DNA of 18,451 bases from Flavobacteriales bacterium UBA6049 (GTDB lineage: Bacteria > Bacteroidota > Bacteroidia > Flavobacteriales_G > Salibacteraceae), in the NCBI GenBank assembly GCA_002429085.1, contig DIYR01000031.1, positions 1 through 18,451 on the forward strand, written 5' to 3'. Within the stretch, counting starts at the first letter, position 1; every line of letters begins with the position of its first letter. The notes beneath the pieces are model-generated. The model searched no databases. It was given only the letters and a program-made list of their open reading frames with translations, and was not told the DNA's origin. Shown piece after piece: positions 8,264-15,258 of the stretch. Made by a program: the position numbers and the translations under genes.

Positions 8264-8800
8264 ATGAAAAACATAGTTGTTGTTTTATGCGTGTTTTTAT
8301 GCCTATCATGTGAAAAAGACAAACTCCCAGAGGCAACTACTTCAGGTGAAGATACAATTGGCATGCTTGTCAATGGATCTAAGTGGCAACGAAAATATGG
8401 CATTGGTATTTCGCCTAGATCTAAATTCTCTTATTACAATGAATGTGGTACACTAGAAATAGACGCGCGAGGAAGGTTAGCAGACCTGTATTTTACCTCT
8501 TATATTAATGGCGAAGGAATCTATTTTTTGAATAAGGACTTTTTCTTAATTGATTCTTGCATGGGAGTTTCTGCCTATCAGAAAGAGAGGTATCGCACCA
8601 AATACATAACCAATGAAGGAGCAATATATTATTTAGCAGATTCAACTAAGAGCCAGTTAGAAATAACTCGATTTGATTTGCATAATTCCATCATTTCTGG
8701 TTTATTTTCAATCACCTTAATCAATGATAAGAACGAGGAGTTGAAAATAACGAAGGGTCGTTTTGATGCAACTGTTTTTATGGATGAGCCTTACAAATAA
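8264..8800 (+). CDS. Lipoprotein, paralogue of the one at 5649, downstream of the secreted hydrolase
   Basis: Predicted 178-residue lipoprotein with lipobox C-L-S-C16. After the cysteine comes E-K-D-K-L-P, a partial match to the Capnocytophaga surface-export signal (K then acidic at +3/+4). The segment T-I-G-M-L-V-N-G-S-K-W is familiar from many short Bacteroidota lipoproteins (DUF6252-like 'D-K-L-P-x-A-T ... V-N-G-x-x-W' proteins). The C-terminal part (I-T-R-F-D-L-H-N-S-I-I-S-G-L-F-S-I-T-L) lines up with the lipoprotein at 5649, and total lengths are nearly equal (178 and 180). It starts 3 bases after the hydrolase stop and is therefore almost certainly co-transcribed with it. The function is unknown; partner, inhibitor or surface anchor for the hydrolase are possibilities. 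Confidence 0.88.
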   Translation: MKNIVVVLCVFLCLSCEKDKLPEATTSGEDTIGMLVNGSKWQRKYGIGISPRSKFSYYNECGTLEIDARGRLADLYFTSYINGEGIYFLNKDFFLIDSCMGVSAYQKERYRTKYITNEGAIYYLADSTKSQLEITRFDLHNSIISGLFSITLINDKNEELKITKGRFDATVFMDEPYK

Positions 8801-8895
8801 TACTCTTAATCAGTTATGATAAGAAAGAATATACTGGTTATTTTCGCTCGATAAATTGTTGCCCGTTTTTTAATAGGCAGATACCGCAATAGAGG

Positions 8896-9981
8896 ATGAA
8901 ACACATCGTAGTTATTGGATTAGCATTAGCCTTACTAGCCTGCAACACAACTGAACAAAAACAACCCACTTCTTCTGAAGACATCGTAAAGATTGAAGGA
9001 GAAGCACAAGGAACAACGTATCACATCAGCTATATAGGTGATGCGGATGCTGATAGCACAAAGCATGACATAGATTCTATCTTGGTAGATGTAGATAATT
9101 CATTATCTACTTGGGTGCCTACTAGTTTGATCTCTGAGATTAATCAGTTAGATACTTCTACGATTACGTTTGATGATCACTTCAACTATTTCTCAGAGGT
9201 ATTCAAGTATTCGAGAGAAGTGTATCAATTGACAGATGGAGCTTTTGATCCAACTATTGGACCTTTATCGAATGCATGGGGTTTTGGATTTAAGAACCGG
9301 GAGAATATGACTCCTGAAAAAGTAGACTCACTGTTGAACTTTGTTGGCTTTTCGTATGATAAGATTCGCTTGACAAGAACAATGGAAGAATCTGCTCAAA
9401 GTCCAGAAAGAATGTTGAGCAAAGCAGATGCAGGAATTCAGCTGGATTTTAATGCCATTGCTCAAGGTTATTCGGTTGATATACTTGGTCGTTACTTAAA
9501 AGAACTTGGAGTAAAGGCATTTATGATTGAGTTGGGTGGCGAGGTATTAACCTTTGGTACTAAAACCGATGGAGATAATTGGAAAATTGGGATTGATGAG
9601 CCAAAAGAGAATGCTACCGATCGCGAGATGAACGCTATTCTAGCATTAAGTAATGTGGCAGTTGCAACATCGGGTAATTACCGGAAGTTCTACGAAATAG
9701 ATGGTGTTAAATATGCTCACACATTAAATCCAGCAACAGGTTATCCAGTAAAACATGGTTTGTTGAGTGCTACCGTAATAACAGATGCATGTTGGAAGGC
9801 AGACGCTATGGCTACAGCATTTATGGTAATGGGACCAGAGTTGGCAATCTCATTTATAGAACAAGAAAAAGACCCTACTATGGCAGTCTACTTAATCTAC
9901 CATGAAGGGTCTGATGAATTAAAAACGTATCAATCTCCTTCAATGAAGGAGTTTATGATTAAATCCGAGAAGCAGTCTTAA
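8896..9981 (+). CDS. apbE: FAD:protein FMN transferase (flavin transferase for NqrB/NqrC)
   Basis: ApbE attaches FMN from FAD to the threonine of flavinylation motifs; here the obvious substrates are NqrB and NqrC in this window. The 361-residue product is a lipoprotein with lipobox L-L-A-C16 and no Lys/acidic surface-export signal after the cysteine (N-T-T-E), consistent with staying in the periplasm where the reaction occurs. Family motifs in order: G-T-T-Y-H-I near residue 39; D-N-S-L-S-T-W; G-A-F-D-P-T-I-G-P-L; L-D-F-N-A-I-A-Q-G-Y; E-L-G-G-E-V; N-P-A-T-G-Y-P; and the metal-site D303-A-M-A-T307. The 95 bases upstream hold no strong terminator or exact -7 motif, so it may be read from the preceding unit or from its own weak promoter. 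Its TAA overlaps the nqrM stop on the other strand. Confidence 0.96.
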   Translation: MKHIVVIGLALALLACNTTEQKQPTSSEDIVKIEGEAQGTTYHISYIGDADADSTKHDIDSILVDVDNSLSTWVPTSLISEINQLDTSTITFDDHFNYFSEVFKYSREVYQLTDGAFDPTIGPLSNAWGFGFKNRENMTPEKVDSLLNFVGFSYDKIRLTRTMEESAQSPERMLSKADAGIQLDFNAIAQGYSVDILGRYLKELGVKAFMIELGGEVLTFGTKTDGDNWKIGIDEPKENATDREMNAILALSNVAVATSGNYRKFYEIDGVKYAHTLNPATGYPVKHGLLSATVITDACWKADAMATAFMVMGPELAISFIEQEKDPTMAVYLIYHEGSDELKTYQSPSMKEFMIKSEKQS

Positions 9982-10184
9982 GCTGCTGCTTCTTGGTTCT
10001 TACACTTGTCTTCAGGCAAAGCACCACAAAAACTACAGGCTTCACCTTCTTTGTTTAAAAATGGGCTTTGGCTAGCGCACGTACCAGAAAACTTACCATC
10101 TTTCTTTACTAAAATCTTGATGGCAATCCCTGCGAAAGCTAGGCCTAGTAAGCCAATTGTTAAGAGAACTAATTTCAAAACCAT
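9978..10184 (-). CDS. nqrM: Na+-NQR maturation factor NqrM
   Basis: NqrM is a small membrane protein needed to assemble Na+-NQR, thought to deliver iron for the cysteines between NqrD and NqrE. The 68-residue product has one N-terminal membrane helix (about 4-25), a K-K-D-G-K linker, then four cysteines: C36 in S-G-T-C, C50 and C53 in A-C-S-F-C, and C61 in D-K-C. This arrangement fits the DUF539/NqrM family. The frame is open for 26 more codons upstream, but the ATG at 10184 places the helix at the N-terminus as in the family; the upstream extension is Cys-rich and unlike it. The gene is convergent with apbE and shares the stop palindrome TTAA at 9978-9981. It is divergent from the membrane protein at 10228. 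Confidence 0.9.
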   Translation of the reverse strand: MVLKLVLLTIGLLGLAFAGIAIKILVKKDGKFSGTCASQSPFLNKEGEACSFCGALPEDKCKNQEAAA

Positions 10185-10201
10185 GCTACAAATATCATAA
10201 T

Positions 10202-10209
10202 TAATTTTG
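10202..10209 (+). promoter_or_regulatory. Candidate -7 promoter element for the GT-C-like membrane protein
   Basis: TAATTTTG is an exact match to the Bacteroidota -7 consensus TAnnTTTG. It lies 18 bases before the ATG at 10228, giving a very short leader. No TTG is found at the usual 17-23 bases upstream, so the -33 half is absent or weak. It overlaps the TTG at 10207, which argues against that codon as the gene start. Confidence 0.45.
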
Positions 10210-10227
10210 TCTAAGCTCTCGTATCCT

Positions 10228-11577
10228 ATGCAAAGAATACTGCACTTATTACAGAAAAGCATTATCCCGCTTTTGGCAGGTGTCTTAGTGTTTGTAATAG
10301 GCGCTACCGTATCAAACGGAGTAATGGGGGGAGGGGATTCGTTTGCACATTATCTCATTGCAAAATATAGCTGGCTGCATTATCACTTATTCTTTGACCA
10401 TTGGGGAAAACCACTTTTTACAATACTTTCATCTCCTTTTGCACAACTTGGGTTAAAAGGAGTGACGTTTTTCAATGTGTGTTGTGGAGTATTGAGTAGT
10501 GTTTTGGTCTACCTAATACTTAGAAAAGAACAGCTGCCTAGTATTGCTGTGTTTGCACTGCTTTTAGCTCCATACTTTACTTCATTACACGTTTCAGGAT
10601 TAACAGAACCACTGTTTACATCGATATTGACAGGCCAAGTATATTTTATGCTTCGTAAAAACTGGATTTTTGCAGCATTATGTGCGGGATCGCTTGTATT
10701 AGTTAGAACAGAGGGGATTTTATTTATAGGTATGCTAGGAGCGCAGTTGTTGGTGATGAAGCAATTCAAATCGCTCTTGATACTGCTAGTGCCAGTAGTG
10801 ACTATATCATTGGTTGGTGCAGTTTTTTATGAAGGGAACGTCTTCTGGTTTTATACAGAAATGCCTTATTCAGTTCAATCGTTTTATGATAGTGGAAGTC
10901 TTTTTCATTTTATAGAGAATGCAGATATCATCTTTGGCTTACCAATACTTGTGTTCAGTCTGATTGGCTTCTTGGTGCTTTTATCACAATGGAAAGAGAA
11001 TATATATAAGCTTATTCCACTGCTTAGTTTTCCCGTTGTTTACATTACGTTTCATAGTGTGCTTTTTGGTTTTGGATTAGGAGCAAGTGCAGGGTTAAAA
11101 CGCGTATTGATAGTAATTACTCCAGTGCTCATTATTTTGTGCGGTGTTGCTTTGAAAGAGATTGGAACCAGATTTCCCAAAGCATATGTGTATGTATTAA
11201 CTGGATTCAGCTTGTTTGTAATTATCAACTATGCATCAAGCAATCGAATCCCTGTATGGCAATCAAATCAAGAATTGGCTTTAGAAGAGATGGTTTCTAA
11301 AATACACGAGTCAGAAGTACAAAAGGTGTGTTACTTCCATCCAGCATATCCTGTTTTTGCAGGATGTGATCCTTTTACAAAAACGCATTGTGTTGAAGGC
11401 TGGCCATCAATTTATAGGAAGGGAGATGTAGTAGTATGGGATAGTCATTTTGGTCCTAACGAAGGAAGAACAGCTTATAATGATATGATGGCAAATCAAG
11501 ATTTTGAACTAATCGAAAAAGTTGAAGTAGATTACTATACGGTGGCTACTTTTCAATGTATCAAGGATTCGAAATAA
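10228..11577 (+). CDS. Polytopic membrane protein, probable GT-C fold glycosyltransferase
   Basis: About 449 residues, with roughly nine or ten hydrophobic helices in the first ~350 and a soluble C-terminal part of ~100. After the first helix the loop G-G-G-D37-S-F-A-H-Y carries an acidic residue followed by His, as in the first periplasmic loop of GT-C transferases (mannosyltransferase/PMT-like, using polyprenyl-phosphate sugars). A second landmark is L-V-R-T-E-G in a later helix. The sugar donor and acceptor cannot be told. The frame also allows a TTG start at 10207, but that codon sits inside a -7 motif; the ATG at 10228 is preferred. Its 3' end overlaps the convergent gene at 11561 by 17 bases. 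Membrane topology is confident; the glycosyltransferase assignment is moderate. Confidence 0.8.
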   Translation: MQRILHLLQKSIIPLLAGVLVFVIGATVSNGVMGGGDSFAHYLIAKYSWLHYHLFFDHWGKPLFTILSSPFAQLGLKGVTFFNVCCGVLSSVLVYLILRKEQLPSIAVFALLLAPYFTSLHVSGLTEPLFTSILTGQVYFMLRKNWIFAALCAGSLVLVRTEGILFIGMLGAQLLVMKQFKSLLILLVPVVTISLVGAVFYEGNVFWFYTEMPYSVQSFYDSGSLFHFIENADIIFGLPILVFSLIGFLVLLSQWKENIYKLIPLLSFPVVYITFHSVLFGFGLGASAGLKRVLIVITPVLIILCGVALKEIGTRFPKAYVYVLTGFSLFVIINYASSNRIPVWQSNQELALEEMVSKIHESEVQKVCYFHPAYPVFAGCDPFTKTHCVEGWPSIYRKGDVVVWDSHFGPNEGRTAYNDMMANQDFELIEKVEVDYYTVATFQCIKDSK

Positions 11578-12304
11578 TACTTCCACCACGCTTTTTCCGA
11601 ATGATGTTTACTTCTGGATCTCCAGAATAGTACAAATTCCCTTCAGAGTTGAAATCAATGCTTAGAGAGTTGTTAGCATGTACATAACAATCACCAGATC
11701 CACCTTTGTCAATATATAGTTCATCTGATAGTAAATCAGATAAAAACATAAAACCAAACCCTCGTTGATACGTGTATTGATAACGCGATTTACCAGCTAC
11801 TTTAACATCTCCAGAACCAGCATGAATACGTACGAACACTTCATCAGTTTTAGTGATAAGGTTTAAGTCGCCACCACCAGCCCATTTGTCAATGTCTAAA
11901 ATCTGCGATCGGATAGTGTCGGAACAAGTCAAGTCTTTTGCAGCATAATGTTCTATGTGTCTCAATTCAGTAAAATGAACCTTCACTTTGTACTCGCGAT
12001 CGTATGATCTAACAAAATTGCAACCAATGTTATCATCTATTTCTAGCCTTGTACCAGATACTTCTGTTTTAATTTGATCAATAAAGTTTTTACCACCGGT
12101 TACTTCAATTAACTGAATTGTATCAGGAATCAGTTCAACTATTACATTGCCAGAAATGTGAATACTGTTGAATTGAGCAGTGGTTCTGACTTCGGTTTTA
12201 CTACTACCATGGCCCCTAAAGCAATCATCTAATCGCTCCTTATCACATCCCGAAAAGAGTGTAATACATCCAAAGAATATGAGGAAGTTTTTCAACGTTT
12301 CCAT
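11561..12304 (-). CDS. Head-GIN (DUF2807-type) lipoprotein
   Basis: Putative auto-transporter-adhesin-like head GIN domain protein, a family of Bacteroidota cell-surface or periplasmic proteins of unknown function. From the ATG at 12304 it has 247 residues, with a signal peptide and lipobox F-S-G-C20 followed by D-K-E-R. The GIN domain (about residues 40-225) shows its hallmark repeating short strands with Gly-rich turns, for example S-G-N-V-I-V-E-L, A-G-G-G-D-L-N-L and G-S-G-D-V-K-V, consistent with a right-handed beta-helix. A TTG two codons upstream (12310) is a poorer start. It overlaps the upstream gene by 13 bases, so the two are one transcription unit, and overlaps the convergent membrane protein by 17 bases. 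Confidence 0.88.
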   Translation of the reverse strand: METLKNFLIFFGCITLFSGCDKERLDDCFRGHGSSKTEVRTTAQFNSIHISGNVIVELIPDTIQLIEVTGGKNFIDQIKTEVSGTRLEIDDNIGCNFVRSYDREYKVKVHFTELRHIEHYAAKDLTCSDTIRSQILDIDKWAGGGDLNLITKTDEVFVRIHAGSGDVKVAGKSRYQYTYQRGFGFMFLSDLLSDELYIDKGGSGDCYVHANNSLSIDFNSEGNLYYSGDPEVNIIRKKRGGSIISNP

Positions 12305-13389
12305 AAACAATATCCAAATCCAAGTTCAAAATAATCGGCTACAAACAAGTGGGTTTTAACGGTTCCATTTACAACCAATCGTTCGGTAGCTCTATACCTT
12401 AAGCCAACACGGTTGTATATACGAAGCGATGGTAATTCATAGGCATATACATAGACTCCCATTCCAAGGTAAACCGACATTTTTCCTACAATTCGAGAAT
12501 ATCCTCCAGAGACTCCTACTTGAAATTCATCAATAGTTGAATAATCAAACCCTTCGTCTTCATAATAATCACCTAATTCTCCATTATAGAAGATATCCAA
12601 AGCTCCGTGAATTCGACTTCTTTTACTGCTACTGAAACTACCATATTCAACAGAAAATGTAGTGGCAAGTTGTTTGTCCATTAACACATCAAACTGGTTA
12701 ACAAAACCAGCACCTAATAAGATGATTTCTCGTTGATGACTAATGGCCGTAGTATCAGTAGTTGCTTTTGGTGATAGCCCTCTATCTAGCGCATAGCGAA
12801 TACCAATTGAAGCAGAGGGAACATTTATACCAAGGTTAGGTTTTTGAGTTCCAGCATTCGAAAAATGAGTAAAAGCCAATCCAGTTGTAAGGTCTAAAGA
12901 TGGCGTTAGGTGCCATTGTAATTCAGTCTGCAATGAAACCGCTATGTTTACGTGCGACCCAATCATTTCATTTTTACGATGCTCAACGCGGCTCCAACGT
13001 TTAGTAAAATAGCCCAGTCCCATTCCAAATTGCCCTGTCCAATCTACCAGCTTTCCACGGTGTGGAAAGAAACGCATATACGGCATAAAGCCATAGGCCG
13101 TTCCTAATTCGTTACTACCGGTATTAACCTGCATAATAGAAAGGCCTACATCGGCAAAACGAGTATAGTGATGCCAATCTTTTTCTCCATTTGGAGTGTA
13201 GAATAAGTTGAGTTGAACGATTCCAACAGGGCCTTCAACCAAGTGTTGAACCCCTTCTCGATGCATCATAACAAAGCCTCTATGAATCTTCACTTCACTA
13301 CCCAACAACTGAGGAGTTTGTGCCACAGAAAAGAGAGGAATCGTTAAACAGTAAATCGTACAACCAATAAGAATGGTGCGCAAGCTCAT
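12292..13389 (-). CDS. PagL-like lipid A deacylase / acyloxyacyl hydrolase family outer-membrane protein
   Basis: Predicted outer-membrane beta-barrel enzyme that removes an acyl chain from lipid A. The 365-residue product has a signal peptide cleaved near residue 24 (S-V-A-Q). The PagL active-site signature is present as T-H175-F-S177-N178-A-G, followed by T-Q-K-P-N-L-G-I-N, which is the form seen in Bacteroidota 'acyloxyacyl hydrolase' proteins. Alternating hydrophobic strands and aromatic residues support a barrel. It is about twice the length of Pseudomonas PagL; the second half (about 210-365) also looks barrel-like and has no assigned role. The ATG at 13389 is the only start that includes the full signal peptide. 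It is translated first in the unit with the GIN lipoprotein. Confidence 0.86.
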   Translation of the reverse strand: MSLRTILIGCTIYCLTIPLFSVAQTPQLLGSEVKIHRGFVMMHREGVQHLVEGPVGIVQLNLFYTPNGEKDWHHYTRFADVGLSIMQVNTGSNELGTAYGFMPYMRFFPHRGKLVDWTGQFGMGLGYFTKRWSRVEHRKNEMIGSHVNIAVSLQTELQWHLTPSLDLTTGLAFTHFSNAGTQKPNLGINVPSASIGIRYALDRGLSPKATTDTTAISHQREIILLGAGFVNQFDVLMDKQLATTFSVEYGSFSSSKRSRIHGALDIFYNGELGDYYEDEGFDYSTIDEFQVGVSGGYSRIVGKMSVYLGMGVYVYAYELPSLRIYNRVGLRYRATERLVVNGTVKTHLFVADYFELGFGYCLWKR

Positions 13390-13408
13390 GCGCTAAAAAT
13401 AGTAATAA

Positions 13409-13416
13409 TACCTTTG
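13409..13416 (+). promoter_or_regulatory. Candidate -7 promoter element for mazG
   Basis: TACCTTTG is an exact match to the Bacteroidota -7 consensus TAnnTTTG, 16 bases before the mazG ATG. No TTG is seen 17-23 bases upstream. It lies in the 43-base gap between the divergent PagL-like gene and mazG. Confidence 0.45.
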
Positions 13417-13432
13417 GACAAAATTTGTAGGG

Positions 13433-14215
13433 ATGCCACATAATTCAAGGGAAAAGAAGTTAGAGAGTTTTGGAAGATTACTCGATATCATGGACGATTT
13501 AAGAGCTGGTTGTCCGTGGGATAAAAAACAAACCTTGGAATCATTACGATACTTAACTATTGAAGAAACCTATGAATTATCAGATGCGATTATTGATGGA
13601 GATTTGAACGAAATCAAAGGAGAGTTAGGAGATATCATGTTACACATGGTGTTTTACTCAAAAATTGCATCAGAAAAAGAAGCCTTTGATGTGGCCGATG
13701 TTTTGCAAGCTATTTGTGACAAGTTAGTACATCGTCATCCACATATTTATGGCGATGTAAAGGCAGAAACCGAAGAAGAAGTAAAGCAAAATTGGGAACA
13801 GCTAAAGCTTAAAGAAGGCAAGAAAAGTGTTCTACAAGGAGTCCCAAAATCGTTACCTGCTATGGTAAAAGCCAATCGAATTCAAGAAAAGGCGCGCGGT
13901 GTTGGATTCGACTGGGAAAACAAAGAACAAGTTTGGGACAAGGTTCAAGAAGAATTAGGAGAACTGAAAGAAGAATTGAACAATGGTGCCATACATGATA
14001 AAGTAGAATCTGAGTTTGGTGACGTATTGTTTAGTATGATCAATTATGCTCGGTTTATTGGTATAAACCCAGAAGATGCGTTGGAGAAAACCAACCGAAA
14101 ATTCATCCATAGATTTCAATATCTAGAAGCTAAAGCGAAAGAAAAAGGCTTGAACCTAGCCGATATGACTTTAGAGGAAATGGATGTTTTCTGGGAAGAA
14201 GCTAAACTACATTAG
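13433..14215 (+). CDS. mazG: Nucleoside triphosphate pyrophosphohydrolase MazG
   Basis: MazG hydrolyses (d)NTPs to NMP and pyrophosphate, cleaning the nucleotide pool. The 260-residue length matches the two-domain form. The first domain opens with G-C-P-W-D (26-30) and carries the metal-binding set E44-E45, E48, E64 and D67 (E-E-x-x-E ... E-L-G-D). The second domain repeats it with E173-E174, E177, E194 and D197 (E-F-G-D). The link includes Q-G-V-P-K-S-L-P-A-M (135-144), typical of the family. The ATG at 13433 follows an exact -7 promoter motif. Its TAG overlaps by two bases the old stop of the convergent PAP2 pseudogene. Confidence 0.97.
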   Translation: MPHNSREKKLESFGRLLDIMDDLRAGCPWDKKQTLESLRYLTIEETYELSDAIIDGDLNEIKGELGDIMLHMVFYSKIASEKEAFDVADVLQAICDKLVHRHPHIYGDVKAETEEEVKQNWEQLKLKEGKKSVLQGVPKSLPAMVKANRIQEKARGVGFDWENKEQVWDKVQEELGELKEELNNGAIHDKVESEFGDVLFSMINYARFIGINPEDALEKTNRKFIHRFQYLEAKAKEKGLNLADMTLEEMDVFWEEAKLH

Positions 14216-14885
14216 ATTTCTATTTGAATAGAAATTCCTGATCGTGTTCCGAAAAAAGGAGAGAACATAAACCGATCGTTTCGGTGAAATTTTACCATGC
14301 TAGCCCCAAAGCTAAACCCTGGATCGGCACCCCAAAGTATATCTGAAGACTAGTGCTCCTCCAAGTAAACTCTACTCAAACTAACACTAGTAGCAAGGGA
14401 GTAGCAGGTAATACCTAATTTTTTTAGGTAAAATCGTGTAATGCTAGTAGCTAATACCCAGCTATCAGCAGCATGAAAAGAAGGGAATGCCCAAAACTCA
14501 GCATAAGAGCCATGCCATTTATGAGTAAGCTGATCATTTTTGATGAGTTTTCCTATTGTAAATCCGCTTAACGGTAATAGCACATGTTTAATAGGATCTC
14601 CTAAGTGAGTGACGGTGGAAGCGATATTATCTGAAGTTTGTTCAAGCCGAAATGATTGAATTTCTTCGTTGATATATTATTCATTTACAAAGAATAAAGC
14701 TGTACCGCTCACCCCAATAGCTATTAGTGGAATAATGTCTTTCTTTTTAATTCGTTTGGGGCTGGTAAGTAAATGTTTTCACCTTTTAAGAAACCTATAC
14801 TGTAGCCAATGTTTTCTGCTACGTGTGCTTTCGAAGTAGATATAACAAACACTAATAATAGGATAAAGTGAATTTGCTTGACCAT
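14212..14885 (-). pseudogene. Decayed PAP2-family phosphatase gene (frameshift, two stops, probable deletion)
   Basis: This stretch has no intact gene, but the minus strand reads as a broken PAP2 (type 2 phosphatidic acid phosphatase) protein. It starts with ATG at 14885 and a good signal peptide (M-V-K-Q-I-H-F-I-L-L-L-V). A frameshift at an A-rich run around 14739-14751 ends that frame at 14724-14726; the sense continues in another frame. TAA at 14677-14679 probably replaces a Gln codon. Then comes a membrane-type segment ending K-L-I-K-N-D-Q-L-T-H-K. Next is the PAP2 core F-P-S-F-H-A-A-D-S, where the usual Gly of P-S-G-H is Phe, and S-R-V-Y-L-E-E-H. TAG at 14350-14352 stands where W is expected before S-S-D. 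A further 45 codons follow in frame to a TAA at 14212-14214. The K-x6-R-P motif normally lying before P-S-G-H is absent, implying an internal deletion. Confidence 0.85.
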
Positions 14886-14918
14886 TGAGATTTAAGGGTG
14901 AAAGCCTCGTTATATTTG
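14885..14918 (+). promoter_or_regulatory. Promoter of the thioredoxin gene pair
   Basis: TATATTTG at 14911-14918 is an exact -7 match (TAnnTTTG), and TTG at 14885-14887 sits 23 bases upstream, the outer limit of the 17-23 spacing reported for Flavobacterium promoters. Transcription would begin near 14925, about 11 bases before the ATG at 14936. The -33 TTG overlaps the first codon of the divergent PAP2 pseudogene by one base. Confidence 0.6.
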
Positions 14919-14935
14919 GCGTAAATCTAAATGAT

Positions 14936-15256
14936 ATGGCAATAGTAGCAGTAACTGATGCTGAATTCAATAGCATCATCAACGAGAACGATAAGGTAAT
15001 TGTAAAGTATTTTGCAGATTGGTGCGGATCATGTAAACTTTTCGCTCCAAAATTTAGAAGACTTTCTGAAAATGCAGATTACGATGGTGTAGTTTTTATT
15101 GAGGTAAATGCCGAAGAAAATGAAGAAGCTCGTAAGGCAGCTGGAGTAAACAACCTGCCATTTTTGGCAACTTTCAAGAATGGAGAGTTGTTAACGGGGA
15201 AACCAACTTCTAAGGAAGATAGAGCTATTGAAATGTTGAACGAACTAAAAGCATAA
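14936..15256 (+). CDS. Thioredoxin family protein with CGSC active site
   Basis: Small thioredoxin-fold thiol-disulfide protein of 106 residues, the usual length of a single-domain thioredoxin. There is no signal peptide, so it is cytoplasmic. The active site is W29-C30-G-S-C33-K; the canonical thioredoxin has Pro between the cysteines, and Ser here should change its redox potential. The cis-Pro is P75 in N-N-L-P-F-L. The frame also opens with a TTG at 14885, but that lies within the promoter; the ATG at 14936 gives the correct thioredoxin N-terminus. The next gene starts 2 bases after its stop. It may be a dedicated reductant rather than the general TrxA. Confidence 0.93.
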   Translation: MAIVAVTDAEFNSIINENDKVIVKYFADWCGSCKLFAPKFRRLSENADYDGVVFIEVNAEENEEARKAAGVNNLPFLATFKNGELLTGKPTSKEDRAIEMLNELKA

Positions 15257-15258
15257 CC

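Noticed and set aside
8839..8846. TATTTTCG as -7 element for apbE
   Set aside because: One mismatch to the consensus and no matching upstream half.
10006..10200. 64-codon plus-strand ORF
   Set aside because: It is antisense to nqrM, whose helix and four cysteines are convincing; the plus-strand product has no recognisable feature.
10185..10262. N-terminal extension of NqrM by 26 codons
   Set aside because: It places Cys-rich, non-family sequence before the membrane helix and runs into the divergent gene; the ATG at 10184 fits the family.
14350..14583. 77-codon minus-strand ORF that could be annotated as a small gene with a GTG start
   Set aside because: It is an internal piece of the PAP2 pseudogene: the same frame continues upstream to 14679 and, past the TAG, downstream to 14212 with PAP2-like sequence.
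14885..14935. TTG start giving the thioredoxin 17 extra residues
   Set aside because: The extension coincides with the -33/-7 promoter and the start at 14936 gives normal thioredoxin length.
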